Assembly (NCBI RefSeq): GCF_028128615.1
Contig: NZ_AMDP01000043.1
Span: 1 to 64,000 of the forward strand
Source: Enterococcus sp. 5H
GTDB lineage: Bacteria > Bacillota > Bacilli > Lactobacillales > Enterococcaceae
Reading direction: 5' to 3'
DNA length: 64,000 nt
Shown: one piece after another, positions 52,251 through 61,214 of the stretch
Layout of the letters: each line of letters starts with the position of its first letter
Position numbering within the stretch: position 1 is the stretch's first letter
Position numbers and translations under genes: made by a program
Notes under the pieces: generated by a model
Databases searched by the model: none
What the model was told of the DNA's origin: nothing
Seen by the model: only the letters and a program-made list of their open reading frames with translations

Positions 52251-53345
52251 TCAGACTTCACCTATATCTTCAACTTGATCTTTTTCAGTTTGCTTAAATC
52301 TGATAAATGTTTGAATCATACCACGAACGATTGTATACGCAGGTAAAGCTATAATCATACCTAAGAAACCTAATAAATTCCCTGCAATTAAAAGTAAAAA
52401 TACAGCTACAATTGGATGAATGTGAATAACTTTGTTCATCACAATCGGTGAAACTAAATATGATTCTCCAAACTGAATAATCGTTATTAATAAAACTAAT
52501 AGTAGACTAGTATTTAAATCATCGCTTAATGAGTATAAAAATGCTGGAGCAGCCCCGATAAAAGGACCGAAATAAGGGATAATATCCATTAATCCGCAAA
52601 TCAAGGCTAGTAAAAGTGCATTTGGTAACCCAAGAATTGTGAATACAAAGTAGCTGCTAATCCCAACATAACTACAAACTAACATTTTTCCACTAATATA
52701 AGTTGAAGCAGCATTATGAAAATCATCACACCAGCTTTTTACTAACTGTTTGTATTTTTCCGGCGTTATTAATGCAAGCTTTTCGGGAACTTTATCTCCA
52801 TCTTTAAACATGTAAATAAGTAACAACGGAACTGTAAAAATAACAATGGCTGAGTGAGATACCAAATAAATAATATTGGTCAAGCTAGTAGTAGCACCTG
52901 AAAATACGCGTACCGCTACAGATCCCACCTGCTGTAAGTCCAATGTTTCAACAAAAGGAGATACAAAATCTTCTAAAATCGATCCATCCAGATAATGGAC
53001 AGCCGCATTCACCATAGAGGGAACTTGTGCTATAAATTTACTTATTTCTACAATAACGATTGGCACAATTACTTGAATAATGATATAAACAGATAAAAAA
53101 ATGAGACACATTATTAAAATAATTGATAGATTCTTCTTTTTAGTAATTTTTTCCAATTGTTTAAAAATAGGTAAAAATATGTATAGAATAAAAATTGAAA
53201 TTAATATAGGTAAAAAAATACTTGAAAAAACTGCCTCTAAAGGTCTGAAGATAAATGTAATCTGTGAAAATATAAAAATCGTTATCCCAACAAGGCTAAA
53301 TAATGTTAACGTGGCAAATAACTTAGAATGCTTTAAAAAATTCAT
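52251..53345 (-). CDS. AI-2E family transporter
   Basis: This encodes 364 residues with about eight membrane segments, of the AI-2E family (PF01594). The family features DIIPYFGPFIGAAPAF and IVSPIVMNKVIHIHPI lie in the second half. Members export signal molecules or ions; the substrate is not visible. It is monocistronic, starting after a 170-base leader and ending before a cre-like gap. Confidence 0.88.
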   Translation of the reverse strand: MNFLKHSKLFATLTLFSLVGITIFIFSQITFIFRPLEAVFSSIFLPILISIFILYIFLPIFKQLEKITKKKNLSIILIMCLIFLSVYIIIQVIVPIVIVEISKFIAQVPSMVNAAVHYLDGSILEDFVSPFVETLDLQQVGSVAVRVFSGATTSLTNIIYLVSHSAIVIFTVPLLLIYMFKDGDKVPEKLALITPEKYKQLVKSWCDDFHNAASTYISGKMLVCSYVGISSYFVFTILGLPNALLLALICGLMDIIPYFGPFIGAAPAFLYSLSDDLNTSLLLVLLITIIQFGESYLVSPIVMNKVIHIHPIVAVFLLLIAGNLLGFLGMIIALPAYTIVRGMIQTFIRFKQTEKDQVEDIGEV

Positions 53346-53517
53346 GCATGTAACCCTCCATTTTTCTGTTTAAAATACTATAAAATAACGGTATATAGTA
53401 TCATGTCATTTTATAGTATTATCCGTTCTTTTGTAAAGTTTTAACTCTATTTGAGCAACAGAAGCTACCCACGCTAAATTCCTCCTCTTACTTTTTCTTA
53501 ATCATAAAAGTTACTTA

Positions 53518-53616
53518 AACTAAAAAAGTTCCACCCACTAGTTGTCACAACGCCTAAAAGAATAAACTTTTTAGAGTCACTAAAAACAACTAATTTTGGG
53601 TGAAACTTTTTTAGTT
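53518..53616. terminator. Long imperfect inverted repeat between AI-2E gene and WxL operon
   Basis: AACTAAAAAAGTTCCACCCA and TTTGGGTGAAACTTTTTTAG-type arms (53518-53545 and 53586-53616) pair in about 28 bp around a 40-base loop with its own short hairpin. It lies 18 bases after the large WxL gene's stop and probably ends that leftward transcript. Confidence 0.7.
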
Positions 53617-53633
53617 AATTTCATACTAACCAT

Positions 53634-56600
53634 TTACGGTGTTTGTTCAACTTGCCATAAGATAGTCGCACGATAGCCACCTGCTTGTAAGACTTCCCCA
53701 GAAGGTACTTCCAACAATAAGCCAGACTGGTTTTTATCCCATTCCGTACTTACATTGTATTGACCTTTGGTTTCATGGGTTCTCTCTGCTATCGATTGTG
53801 TCGTATTTTCCGATAAGATAACAGTCTCCGTATCACTTATTTTATAGCGAATTGCAGATGGTAGAGTTTTACTTGGATCTTCTTGGCTCGTCAATGGCTT
53901 CGTTAATGTTGCCGTTAAGTCCCATGCACCGCCATTTTTACGATTATCCCAAACAATTAATGGTTGGTCATATTTCGCTTTTTCCACTTTAATAAATGGA
54001 ATTCCTAATGTTTTGCGACCAAAGTTCAAGAAATTTGGTGATGATTGTATGAACAGCATACCTTTAAATTTATATTGCACCGTGCTTTCTTCACTTAAAA
54101 CAGGGACTTGGGTTTCACTTTCTGGTTTTTGAACTAATTGATAATTCTCAGCCAAAATAGCTTGAAGTGCTTGTTGAACTTCCTCTTCCTCTGTCATATC
54201 GATCGTTGTTCCGATAACTCTATCAAAAGTAATTTTAGTGTGTAAAGCTTCGCCTGTTTCATCAACAAACTCCACGTTCACTTTTTGGTTACTTTGAATA
54301 GATATTGTAATCGTTTTTCTAACTGTGTCAGAACCTCTAGTAGCTTTTAACGTTGCTGTGTAATTACCTTGTTCAGGATTCAATGGTAACGTCGTTGACT
54401 CAACTGAAAGGTTGATATCTTTACTTGATCCAGTCGCTACATCCCAAGCAATAGCTTCAGATTTTTCAAGAATTAGCTGATTCATCTCAATTTCCGTTAA
54501 ATCTTGGAATGGGTCTGGTCTACTATTAAAATCATTAGCAGCTATATATAATCCACTAGAAGGTGGTGTTCCATCGATAACTTGAACTGGGACTTTGATC
54601 AATGTAGTCTTATCTGGTTGATTTGTATCCGTCATCCGTACCATCACATGCGTTAAACCCGCAACTGATGTATCCGGCATCTCTCCTTCATATTCATATG
54701 AAGCAGTATGACCTGGTAAAATTACTGCATCTTGAACAACTTGTGAAGCATTTTTACTGAAAGCTGTTCCTTTTTTAATAATTTGCGGAATTGGTTTTGC
54801 GCCCAGATTGTACACCTTAATTTTTACGGCGTAGTCTTGTGATGGTAAGCCGTTATAAGGACCATCTGATTCGTTTATAGCTAATAAAGAAGTATCATAA
54901 TCCTTTATCGTTCCAGGTTCTTCATTAAGTTGTTCTGGTAATTCAGACCTTGGAATCGTTAATTGACTATCAAATTCTTTTAGACTATTCGAAGTAAATG
55001 GTGATGTAATTTCATTACCGTTCGGATAGGTGATGTAGATTGTTCCATGATCATTTACTGTAGGTATTTTACTCAACTTATAATTGGATTTAAGATCTTC
55101 AGCATAATCCGGATAAACATTAAAAAGTTCGGGTTCAGCTTTGATTTGCATATAAGGAAGCTCATCACCGGCAAAAATTTCATATCCAGTATTCAATGCT
55201 TCATCAGGTGAAATGTCTTTCCAAGGAGCACCTAATTGATATGCCGTATCGGCGCCAGATATAATCGTTTGTCCAGCGGTATAATTTTTACTTTCAGAAC
55301 CTGAGCCTGTAAAATTGTTGCCAAAATAGTTAGTACCACCTGAAACACCCGTACCACTATAAGAGCCAGCTATATATTTAGTGTAATCTGACAACCAGTT
55401 ACCACGAGAATCTTTTAACCTGATAGTAAATCGTTTGCCAGATGATGGTTGAATATAAAAACCACTATTATTTCCTAAAGCATATATTGGCACCGAGTCT
55501 GTATAATAGTCTGTATCTACACTTTCCAGCATCGAAAAACTTTTCGTTGTATTAGAAAGATTATACATGTCCAACTTAACAGTAAAATTCAAATTACGAT
55601 TTAAAGATAGATTATAAACATAAAGAATTTGGTTCGGCTCATCAATTAGAATCTGCTTTAATTCATTGCCTTTACGTAAAAAATATTTAGAAGTCATTTT
55701 GGGCAGAACTGCATCATAACCAATCCCGTTTCCTCTAGCCCAAGCAGTTCCGTACAAAGGATTTGCACTTACCCCTGGAATATCAGAAACTCTTCCTTCA
55801 CCAGCATTATAAATGTATCCTCTACCCGCACTATCTTTAATAATAAAGCCTAATTCATTTTTTTGTGATGAAACAGAAATCCCTCTTTCAGGAAAACCCA
55901 TCTTAGAGCCATTCAAAGGATTAGTTATTACTCCATCTGTAGAATTTAATGGAATATTATTCCAACCATCAAGGGTGCTATCTCCAAATATTTGGTCAGG
56001 AAGAACTAAAACATTAAATGTATAAGTTAGTAACTGTTCATTAAGTGTAACGGTCATTGTAACTTCTTTAGAACCTCTACTAGAATTAATAATGGTTGAT
56101 TTGGTAATTCGAACATCTAATTCTGTTCCTGAGGTTAGTTCCCAAGCTTTAGGTGATAATTTGTTCGTTAATAGCTGGATAATTTGAGGAACCGTTTTCC
56201 CCTTGATTTCACTTGCATTTAAAAATGGTAACGAATGAAAACTTAGTCCAACTTTCGAGTCTACAATAACGCTTTGATTATCTAATGTTACTGTTATTGG
56301 CACTGGAATCACAGTTGAAATGTCTGGTTTTTTCTTATCCGTCATCTTAATGTAGCCCCAGTGGAAACCTGTTTCACTAGTATTAAACTTATTTACTGGC
56401 TCTGTAGGCTCACCTGCTGGATTTTTGACCCATTCATAAGTAGAACTTGATGCCACAGTATCATTCAAGGATTGATATTTTGAGAAAATATTGGCCGCAT
56501 TTGTTCCCATTGCCATCTCTTTATTTTGATCTACCTTAAAATAATAAGGCGATTTTAAATCAGCACCAAAAATAGTCACATTACGTGTTGTCGTTGCAGA

Positions 56601-58499
56601 ATTACCCTCTAATTCTACTTTGACCGTTGCAGTGTATGAACCGACAGAAGTATTGACTAACGTTGTATCTATAAAAGAGGTTGGTACGGTTTCTCCCGTA
56701 CTCATATTCCAGGCACTTAGATTGGCCTTTGCTTGGATCATTGCAATCAATTCTTCTTTGCTTTTCCCTTGTGTTTCATTTGGGTAAAAAACAACTTTTG
56801 CATCTGCTTTAACCATCACTTTATTGGTTAAAAGAGCGGTAGTATCACCACTAGTAACATTAATCGGAACTTTAATAATTGTAGAGACATTCACATCCGT
56901 TTTTTCTGTCATCTTCACATACGCCCAGCGAAAACCCACAGTTGTTGTGTCAAATTTTTCTAGTGGTTCACCAATTTCATCAACAAATTGATAGACAGCA
57001 TTCGTTGCAGTCGTAGTACTTACAGTTTGAAACTTCGTAAATAAATTTGTTGGATTCGTACTTAATGGTAATGTAGCATTTTGGCTTACCGTTACAGATT
57101 GTTGTGAATTAGCTCCAAATACAGTCACATTCCTTGTTGTAGTTGTACTTGTCTCGTCTAATTCTACTTTGATTGTTCCCGTGTATGAACCAACAGAATC
57201 ATTAAGCACTGTTGTATCTGTGAACGATACAGGTATAGCCGTTCCTGTGCTCGTATTCCAAGCGCTCAAGTGTGCTTTTGATTGAATTAATGTCAACAGT
57301 TCAGCTTTGGTTTTCCCTTTTGTTTCGTTAGGATAAAGAATGACTTTTGCATCTGCTTTAACCATCACTTTATTGGTCAAAAGAGCTGTTGTGTCTCCGC
57401 TAGTCACATTGATTGGAATTTTAATGATCGTTGATACACTCTCATTTGTTTTCTCCGTCATCTTTACGTATGCCCAATGAAAACCTACAGCTGAAGTATC
57501 AAATTTTTCCAACGGTTCTCCCGCTTCGTCTACAAATTGATAAATAGCATTGGTTGAAGTAGTATTATTCACAGTTTGAAATTTTTTAAATAGATTCGTT
57601 GGGTTCGTTCCCAAGCTTAGTGTAGCATTCTGAGCAATAGAGATAAAATCTTGCGAATCGGCTCCAAATATGACTACATCTTTTTGAACAGAAATTTTTT
57701 GCTGCTCCTCACCCGTTCCCACCGTAACTTCAAAATCAGCTTTGTATGCACCTACCGTGGTTGCAGAAACTGTTGTTTGGGTTACGTCCACAGGAACTGA
57801 GGTACCATCTTCCATTTTCCATGAACGAACATTGGATTTAGTTTTTACCAATTGCATCAACTGTTCTTCCGTTTTATTTGCTGTTTCATTTGGATATAAA
57901 ATAATCTTGCCGTTTGCGTTATTGACTTGAAGGGCAATTTGATTATCCAATAATAAAGATGTTCCTAAATCAGTGACGGTTACTGGAATTGGCACACGAA
58001 TGCTAGTCAAATTATAATTTTCTGTAATTTCTACATAAATTGTTTGAAAACCAGTCTGTTCACTGGTTGGATTTGCTGGCGAACCATCCGCATTTACATA
58101 TTCATATAACGCACCATATTCTGGATGTGGAATAACTCTTTCTGAAAAAAGTTTCGTAAGACCAGCTTCATTGTTAAGATCAGGAAATACTTCATTCTGT
58201 TTGATACTCAACACTTTTGGCGTTGCTTTCAGTCCTTCTTCATTTTCAACTGGATCTAAAGCTCTAGCATTATAACCTTTCTCATCAGCTAACATTGTTG
58301 CTTCTGATTGTTTAACTTCGCCAGATTTAGCCGCTGGTTGAACAGTACTTTTATCATCATTCGTTTCGGGTCTAGCTAAAATTGGCTTAGCTGCATTAAA
58401 TAAAATTGTACCGAAAAAAACACCGAAAACAGTTATTCCGATCATACTCCAAAATATATTTTTTTTAAAGCGACTTCTTCCCCTTTTTTTGTGATCCAT
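53634..58499 (-). CDS. Large WxL-domain surface protein with Ig-like repeats
   Basis: This encodes 1621 residues. An N-terminal membrane anchor (residues about 15-40) leads to four or more repeats of about 182 residues (for example near 280, 462 and 645, each with NPTNLFKKFQTV and VTSGDTTALLTNKVMVKADA). A C-terminal WxL domain (about 1475-1621) has WDLTATLT near its middle and ends YRATILWQVEQTP. WxL domains bind peptidoglycan noncovalently. It ends the operon with DUF916 proteins and likely forms the large subunit of the surface complex. Two central repeats are highly similar in DNA and may expand or contract. Confidence 0.85.
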   Translation of the reverse strand: MDHKKRGRSRFKKNIFWSMIGITVFGVFFGTILFNAAKPILARPETNDDKSTVQPAAKSGEVKQSEATMLADEKGYNARALDPVENEEGLKATPKVLSIKQNEVFPDLNNEAGLTKLFSERVIPHPEYGALYEYVNADGSPANPTSEQTGFQTIYVEITENYNLTSIRVPIPVTVTDLGTSLLLDNQIALQVNNANGKIILYPNETANKTEEQLMQLVKTKSNVRSWKMEDGTSVPVDVTQTTVSATTVGAYKADFEVTVGTGEEQQKISVQKDVVIFGADSQDFISIAQNATLSLGTNPTNLFKKFQTVNNTTSTNAIYQFVDEAGEPLEKFDTSAVGFHWAYVKMTEKTNESVSTIIKIPINVTSGDTTALLTNKVMVKADAKVILYPNETKGKTKAELLTLIQSKAHLSAWNTSTGTAIPVSFTDTTVLNDSVGSYTGTIKVELDETSTTTTRNVTVFGANSQQSVTVSQNATLPLSTNPTNLFTKFQTVSTTTATNAVYQFVDEIGEPLEKFDTTTVGFRWAYVKMTEKTDVNVSTIIKVPINVTSGDTTALLTNKVMVKADAKVVFYPNETQGKSKEELIAMIQAKANLSAWNMSTGETVPTSFIDTTLVNTSVGSYTATVKVELEGNSATTTRNVTIFGADLKSPYYFKVDQNKEMAMGTNAANIFSKYQSLNDTVASSSTYEWVKNPAGEPTEPVNKFNTSETGFHWGYIKMTDKKKPDISTVIPVPITVTLDNQSVIVDSKVGLSFHSLPFLNASEIKGKTVPQIIQLLTNKLSPKAWELTSGTELDVRITKSTIINSSRGSKEVTMTVTLNEQLLTYTFNVLVLPDQIFGDSTLDGWNNIPLNSTDGVITNPLNGSKMGFPERGISVSSQKNELGFIIKDSAGRGYIYNAGEGRVSDIPGVSANPLYGTAWARGNGIGYDAVLPKMTSKYFLRKGNELKQILIDEPNQILYVYNLSLNRNLNFTVKLDMYNLSNTTKSFSMLESVDTDYYTDSVPIYALGNNSGFYIQPSSGKRFTIRLKDSRGNWLSDYTKYIAGSYSGTGVSGGTNYFGNNFTGSGSESKNYTAGQTIISGADTAYQLGAPWKDISPDEALNTGYEIFAGDELPYMQIKAEPELFNVYPDYAEDLKSNYKLSKIPTVNDHGTIYITYPNGNEITSPFTSNSLKEFDSQLTIPRSELPEQLNEEPGTIKDYDTSLLAINESDGPYNGLPSQDYAVKIKVYNLGAKPIPQIIKKGTAFSKNASQVVQDAVILPGHTASYEYEGEMPDTSVAGLTHVMVRMTDTNQPDKTTLIKVPVQVIDGTPPSSGLYIAANDFNSRPDPFQDLTEIEMNQLILEKSEAIAWDVATGSSKDINLSVESTTLPLNPEQGNYTATLKATRGSDTVRKTITISIQSNQKVNVEFVDETGEALHTKITFDRVIGTTIDMTEEEEVQQALQAILAENYQLVQKPESETQVPVLSEESTVQYKFKGMLFIQSSPNFLNFGRKTLGIPFIKVEKAKYDQPLIVWDNRKNGGAWDLTATLTKPLTSQEDPSKTLPSAIRYKISDTETVILSENTTQSIAERTHETKGQYNVSTEWDKNQSGLLLEVPSGEVLQAGGYRATILWQVEQTP

Positions 58500-58677
58500 T
58501 CTCTTCTCCTTTCTTGCTTATTTTTTATTTTCTTAATCAAATACACTCTTATCGCAACACCTCCTTTGTATCGCTTTCACCTATTTAATAACCAGTTCAT
58601 TGATTAGGATATTTTGCTATGATTAGAGTTATTGTGCAAGAAGAGATAAATTAATGTAGTTTGGTTCTAACTCAAAA

Positions 58678-59730
58678 TTACGAATATTTATTTTTGCTTA
58701 ACCGTTTACGTTTAATCGCCATATAAGCTAAGCTAAATACTAGTAGACCTATACATAAAATGAAAAAAACAGCCCAAAATAGACCTTTACTATCTGTCTT
58801 ATTTTCTGTTGATTGCTTATTTAGGTTATCAGCTTCTAATTTATTAACCTTAAAATCCTCCGTCCAAGACCAATGACCGCCAGTTTTTGTTGAAACATTA
58901 ATTTGAGCAGTGTACATACCAGCAGTGATTCCTTTATCTGCTAAATCGATTGGAAGATCAATGATTGAATTGGGTGCCATTCGTAGGTCTTTTCCTTGAT
59001 ATTCAAATAGATCTTTTTGTTTATTATTTTTTCTTACTTGAATAGCCACACTCATTCCTTCTACAAATACAGGACGAATATTTGATATATTTACAAAGAG
59101 ATGACTTTTACCATCTTTAAATGCTATGTACGTTTGATTTAGTTTTAGCTCTGGTTTGATATTGTTAGTATCACCTATTCGTAATAACATCCCAACTAAA
59201 AATGCAAATTCATTAACAACAATATCTTTTTTCTTTTGATCGTCTGTTACATCATCTCTAAGTGGTTTTAATTGGATTCCACCAGCTATCAATCCATTGA
59301 AAGAATCTTTCGGTAACGATATAACTAAATCAACCTGTTTACTACCTTTAGCAGGAATTGTTACTTTAGTTGGCCCTTTGACAATTTCCGTAAAGTCATT
59401 GATTAATGAATCTTCTTCTTTTAGATCACTTGGTCCATATTCTACTTTTCCGATACTATTAGTTTTGGCTGTACTTAAGCGGATTTGCACCGTTAATTCT
59501 TGTGATAATGAATTGTATAATTTAAGTGAGACTATTTGCTCTTGTCCTGGCTGCATTGTAAGATCAAAGTAGCCCAGGTTTTTATTTCCCTGATTTTCTG
59601 GGTATAGAACTTCATAGGATAAACCGCCAATCAAATTTGTGGATTCTTGTTTCGCAAAGCTTTTGTCAGGATGGAATAAAAACATAAAGCTAAGTATTAA
59701 CAATAATAAGCAAGTCAGATTTTTTTTCAT
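58678..59730 (-). CDS. DUF916/DUF3324 WxL-interacting membrane protein
   Basis: This encodes 350 residues: signal peptide, an N-terminal DUF916 region (YFDLTMQPGQEQIVSLKLYN), a DUF3324 region (PELKLNQTYIAF...IDLPIDLADKGI), then a membrane helix and a basic tail at the end. Such proteins interact with WxL proteins and peptidoglycan and anchor the complex to the membrane. One of two in this operon. It follows the small WxL gene. Confidence 0.88.
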   Translation of the reverse strand: MKKNLTCLLLLILSFMFLFHPDKSFAKQESTNLIGGLSYEVLYPENQGNKNLGYFDLTMQPGQEQIVSLKLYNSLSQELTVQIRLSTAKTNSIGKVEYGPSDLKEEDSLINDFTEIVKGPTKVTIPAKGSKQVDLVISLPKDSFNGLIAGGIQLKPLRDDVTDDQKKKDIVVNEFAFLVGMLLRIGDTNNIKPELKLNQTYIAFKDGKSHLFVNISNIRPVFVEGMSVAIQVRKNNKQKDLFEYQGKDLRMAPNSIIDLPIDLADKGITAGMYTAQINVSTKTGGHWSWTEDFKVNKLEADNLNKQSTENKTDSKGLFWAVFFILCIGLLVFSLAYMAIKRKRLSKNKYS

Positions 59731-59780
59731 CCCGCACTCCCTCTTTCTTTTAAAATAAAGAATTAATCAATCTATTTTTT

Positions 59781-59811
59781 ATTCTGTGAACAATTTATAA
59801 CAGTAACTGTC
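59781..59811. repeat. 31-bp inverted repeat, copy A (after the WxL gene)
   Basis: The sequence starts ATTCTGTGAAC and ends ATTTATAACAGTAACTGTC after one variable base. It is identical, inverted, at 60614-60644 except for that base. The core ACAGTAACTGT is itself a near-palindrome. Confidence 0.9.
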
Positions 59812-59856
59812 AACCAATTTACCTACTTATTTATCTCAACACATTAGTCAACTGTT

Positions 59857-60573
59857 TTAGTATGTGTTGTCTAAACTCCAATTAACACTGCCTTTAAATG
59901 CTTTACCAGCAGCGCCTGTTCCTGTTGTAACAGTTAATTTAGTATCTGATAATTTTGTAGCAAAACCGCCTTTAACAGAATTTTCCTGTGTTTTAGCAAT
60001 AATGTTAGTTCCAGTTGTATTTCCAGCTTCTAACGTTACATTTCTACCAACAACAATATTATTAGGATCAGCAAGCGTTCCTAAGTTCCCTTCAATTGGG
60101 TTTGGCAAGAAATCATTGGTATCTGGATCAATTTCACCAATATCATAAGATTGAGGATTGCCAAGCGTAAATGTTAATTTTGATGGTAATTCTGTAGCAG
60201 AGCTGTCTTTAGAAACTAATTTAGACAATGTTGCAGTCACTTTCCATGCAGAAGTTTTTTCTTCTCCATTTTCTTCTGTTGCAGTTCCTTTTCTATCATC
60301 ATTTACGACAACATATTGATCTCCGGCTACTGTATTGCTGTATGTAGCAATATTTGCTGTTGCTGATTGACGACCAAAATCAAATTTAGATGGTGTCCAA
60401 ACTAATGCCAAGTTATCTTTAAATGGTCCTTCACCTGGTTTTACAGGTCCATCAGTATCAAAGCTGATCCCCAAGTCGGTTTGTTCATTGCCAATTTCTT
60501 CTGCATTTGCAGGTTTAGCAAAAATCAATAATGCTGATGATGCAAGTAAAGTTGTAAATAGTATCTTTTTCAA
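59857..60573 (-). CDS. Small WxL-domain surface protein
   Basis: This encodes 238 residues starting at TTG 60573, with AAAGGTGA before it. It has a signal peptide (MKKILFTTLLASSALLIFA) and a full-length WxL domain (KFDFGRQ, SAWKVTATLSKL and the C-terminal GKAFKGSVNWSLDNTY). It is a cell-wall-binding structural protein. The gene is bracketed by 31-bp inverted repeats, 45 bases after the stop and 40 before the start. Copy B overlaps its own promoter. Confidence 0.88.
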   Translation of the reverse strand: MKKILFTTLLASSALLIFAKPANAEEIGNEQTDLGISFDTDGPVKPGEGPFKDNLALVWTPSKFDFGRQSATANIATYSNTVAGDQYVVVNDDRKGTATEENGEEKTSAWKVTATLSKLVSKDSSATELPSKLTFTLGNPQSYDIGEIDPDTNDFLPNPIEGNLGTLADPNNIVVGRNVTLEAGNTTGTNIIAKTQENSVKGGFATKLSDTKLTVTTGTGAAGKAFKGSVNWSLDNTY

Positions 60574-60613
60574 AATTTAATCACCTTTCTTATTTAACGT
60601 AAATAAGATTGGC

Positions 60614-60644
60614 GACAGTTACTGTTATAAATCGTTCACAGAAT
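60614..60644. repeat. 31-bp inverted repeat, copy B (before the WxL gene)
   Basis: This is the inverse of copy A with a single mismatch (60633). It contains the -10 of the WxL promoter. Confidence 0.9.
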
Positions 60645-60652
60645 TATGTTAA
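60624..60652 (-). promoter_or_regulatory. Promoter of the small WxL gene
   Basis: On the minus strand TTAACA (60652-60647), a 17-base spacer and TATAAC (60629-60624). The -10 lies inside the inverted repeat, so inversion of the segment would move the gene away from this -35. Confidence 0.55.
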
Positions 60653-60660
60653 ATCAATGA

Positions 60661-60885
60661 CTATCCAATCAATTTGATTTGATCTTTTAATAATATAAAT
60701 AGATAGATAATCAAAGAAAGACTCACAATCGATAGGATCAAAAAACTAAAATTAAGTGCCAAAGACACACGTTTTTTCCTTAGTTTTCTTACCAAAAAGA
60801 CATCTCTGGAAAGCGTCACTAGAAAAAACAATAACGATACTGAGGCCAGTGCTCCTAAAATATAAACCCACAAATAATCTTTCAT
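60661..60885 (-). CDS. Small two-pass membrane protein
   Basis: This encodes 74 residues with AGGAG before ATG 60885 and two clear membrane helices with a basic loop between (VFLVRKLRKKR). It is within the WxL operon between the LPxT-type and small WxL genes. It may help assemble the complex; no family is recognised. Confidence 0.6.
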   Translation of the reverse strand: MKDYLWVYILGALASVSLLFFLVTLSRDVFLVRKLRKKRVSLALNFSFLILSIVSLSLIIYLFILLKDQIKLIG

Positions 60886-60894
60886 ATCATTCTC

Positions 60895-61212
60895 CTATAC
60901 ATGTATGCTATAAACTTTACGTAAACTGATTACGCCTAAAAATACAATCAAACAAGCAACGCCTAGCAGTAACAAAATAAAAGAGGTCATCATTTGTCCT
61001 AAATGGGGCAATACTCCACTGGTTGCAGGTAATTGTGGTGGTTTGGTTTCATAAATCGGCGGCTTTGGTTTTTCCGGTTCAACAAATTGGTCAAACGAAA
61101 TACCTGCATCGGTTTTCTCTTGATCGGCAAAAACAGTGGATGCATGACCGAACAATGCTAAAAATACACACATTACCATAAACATCGGCCAAATAAAGTA
61201 AGTTTTTTTCAT
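60895..61212 (-). CDS. Small sortase-type wall-anchored protein (LPATS variant)
   Basis: This encodes 105 residues: signal peptide, a short Pro/Lys-rich stretch, then LPATSGVLPHLG, a hydrophobic segment and a positive tail (LRKVYS). The layout is that of an LPxTG wall anchor, but the motif is LPATS. WxL clusters usually include a small protein of this kind. It immediately follows the DUF916 gene (two bases). Confidence 0.7.
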   Translation of the reverse strand: MKKTYFIWPMFMVMCVFLALFGHASTVFADQEKTDAGISFDQFVEPEKPKPPIYETKPPQLPATSGVLPHLGQMMTSFILLLLGVACLIVFLGVISLRKVYSIHV

Positions 61213-61214
61213 CT

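Noticed and set aside
53518-53616. Insertion-element ends around 53.5 kb
   Set aside because: The arms enclose only 40 bases and no transposase; the position after a large gene fits a terminator.
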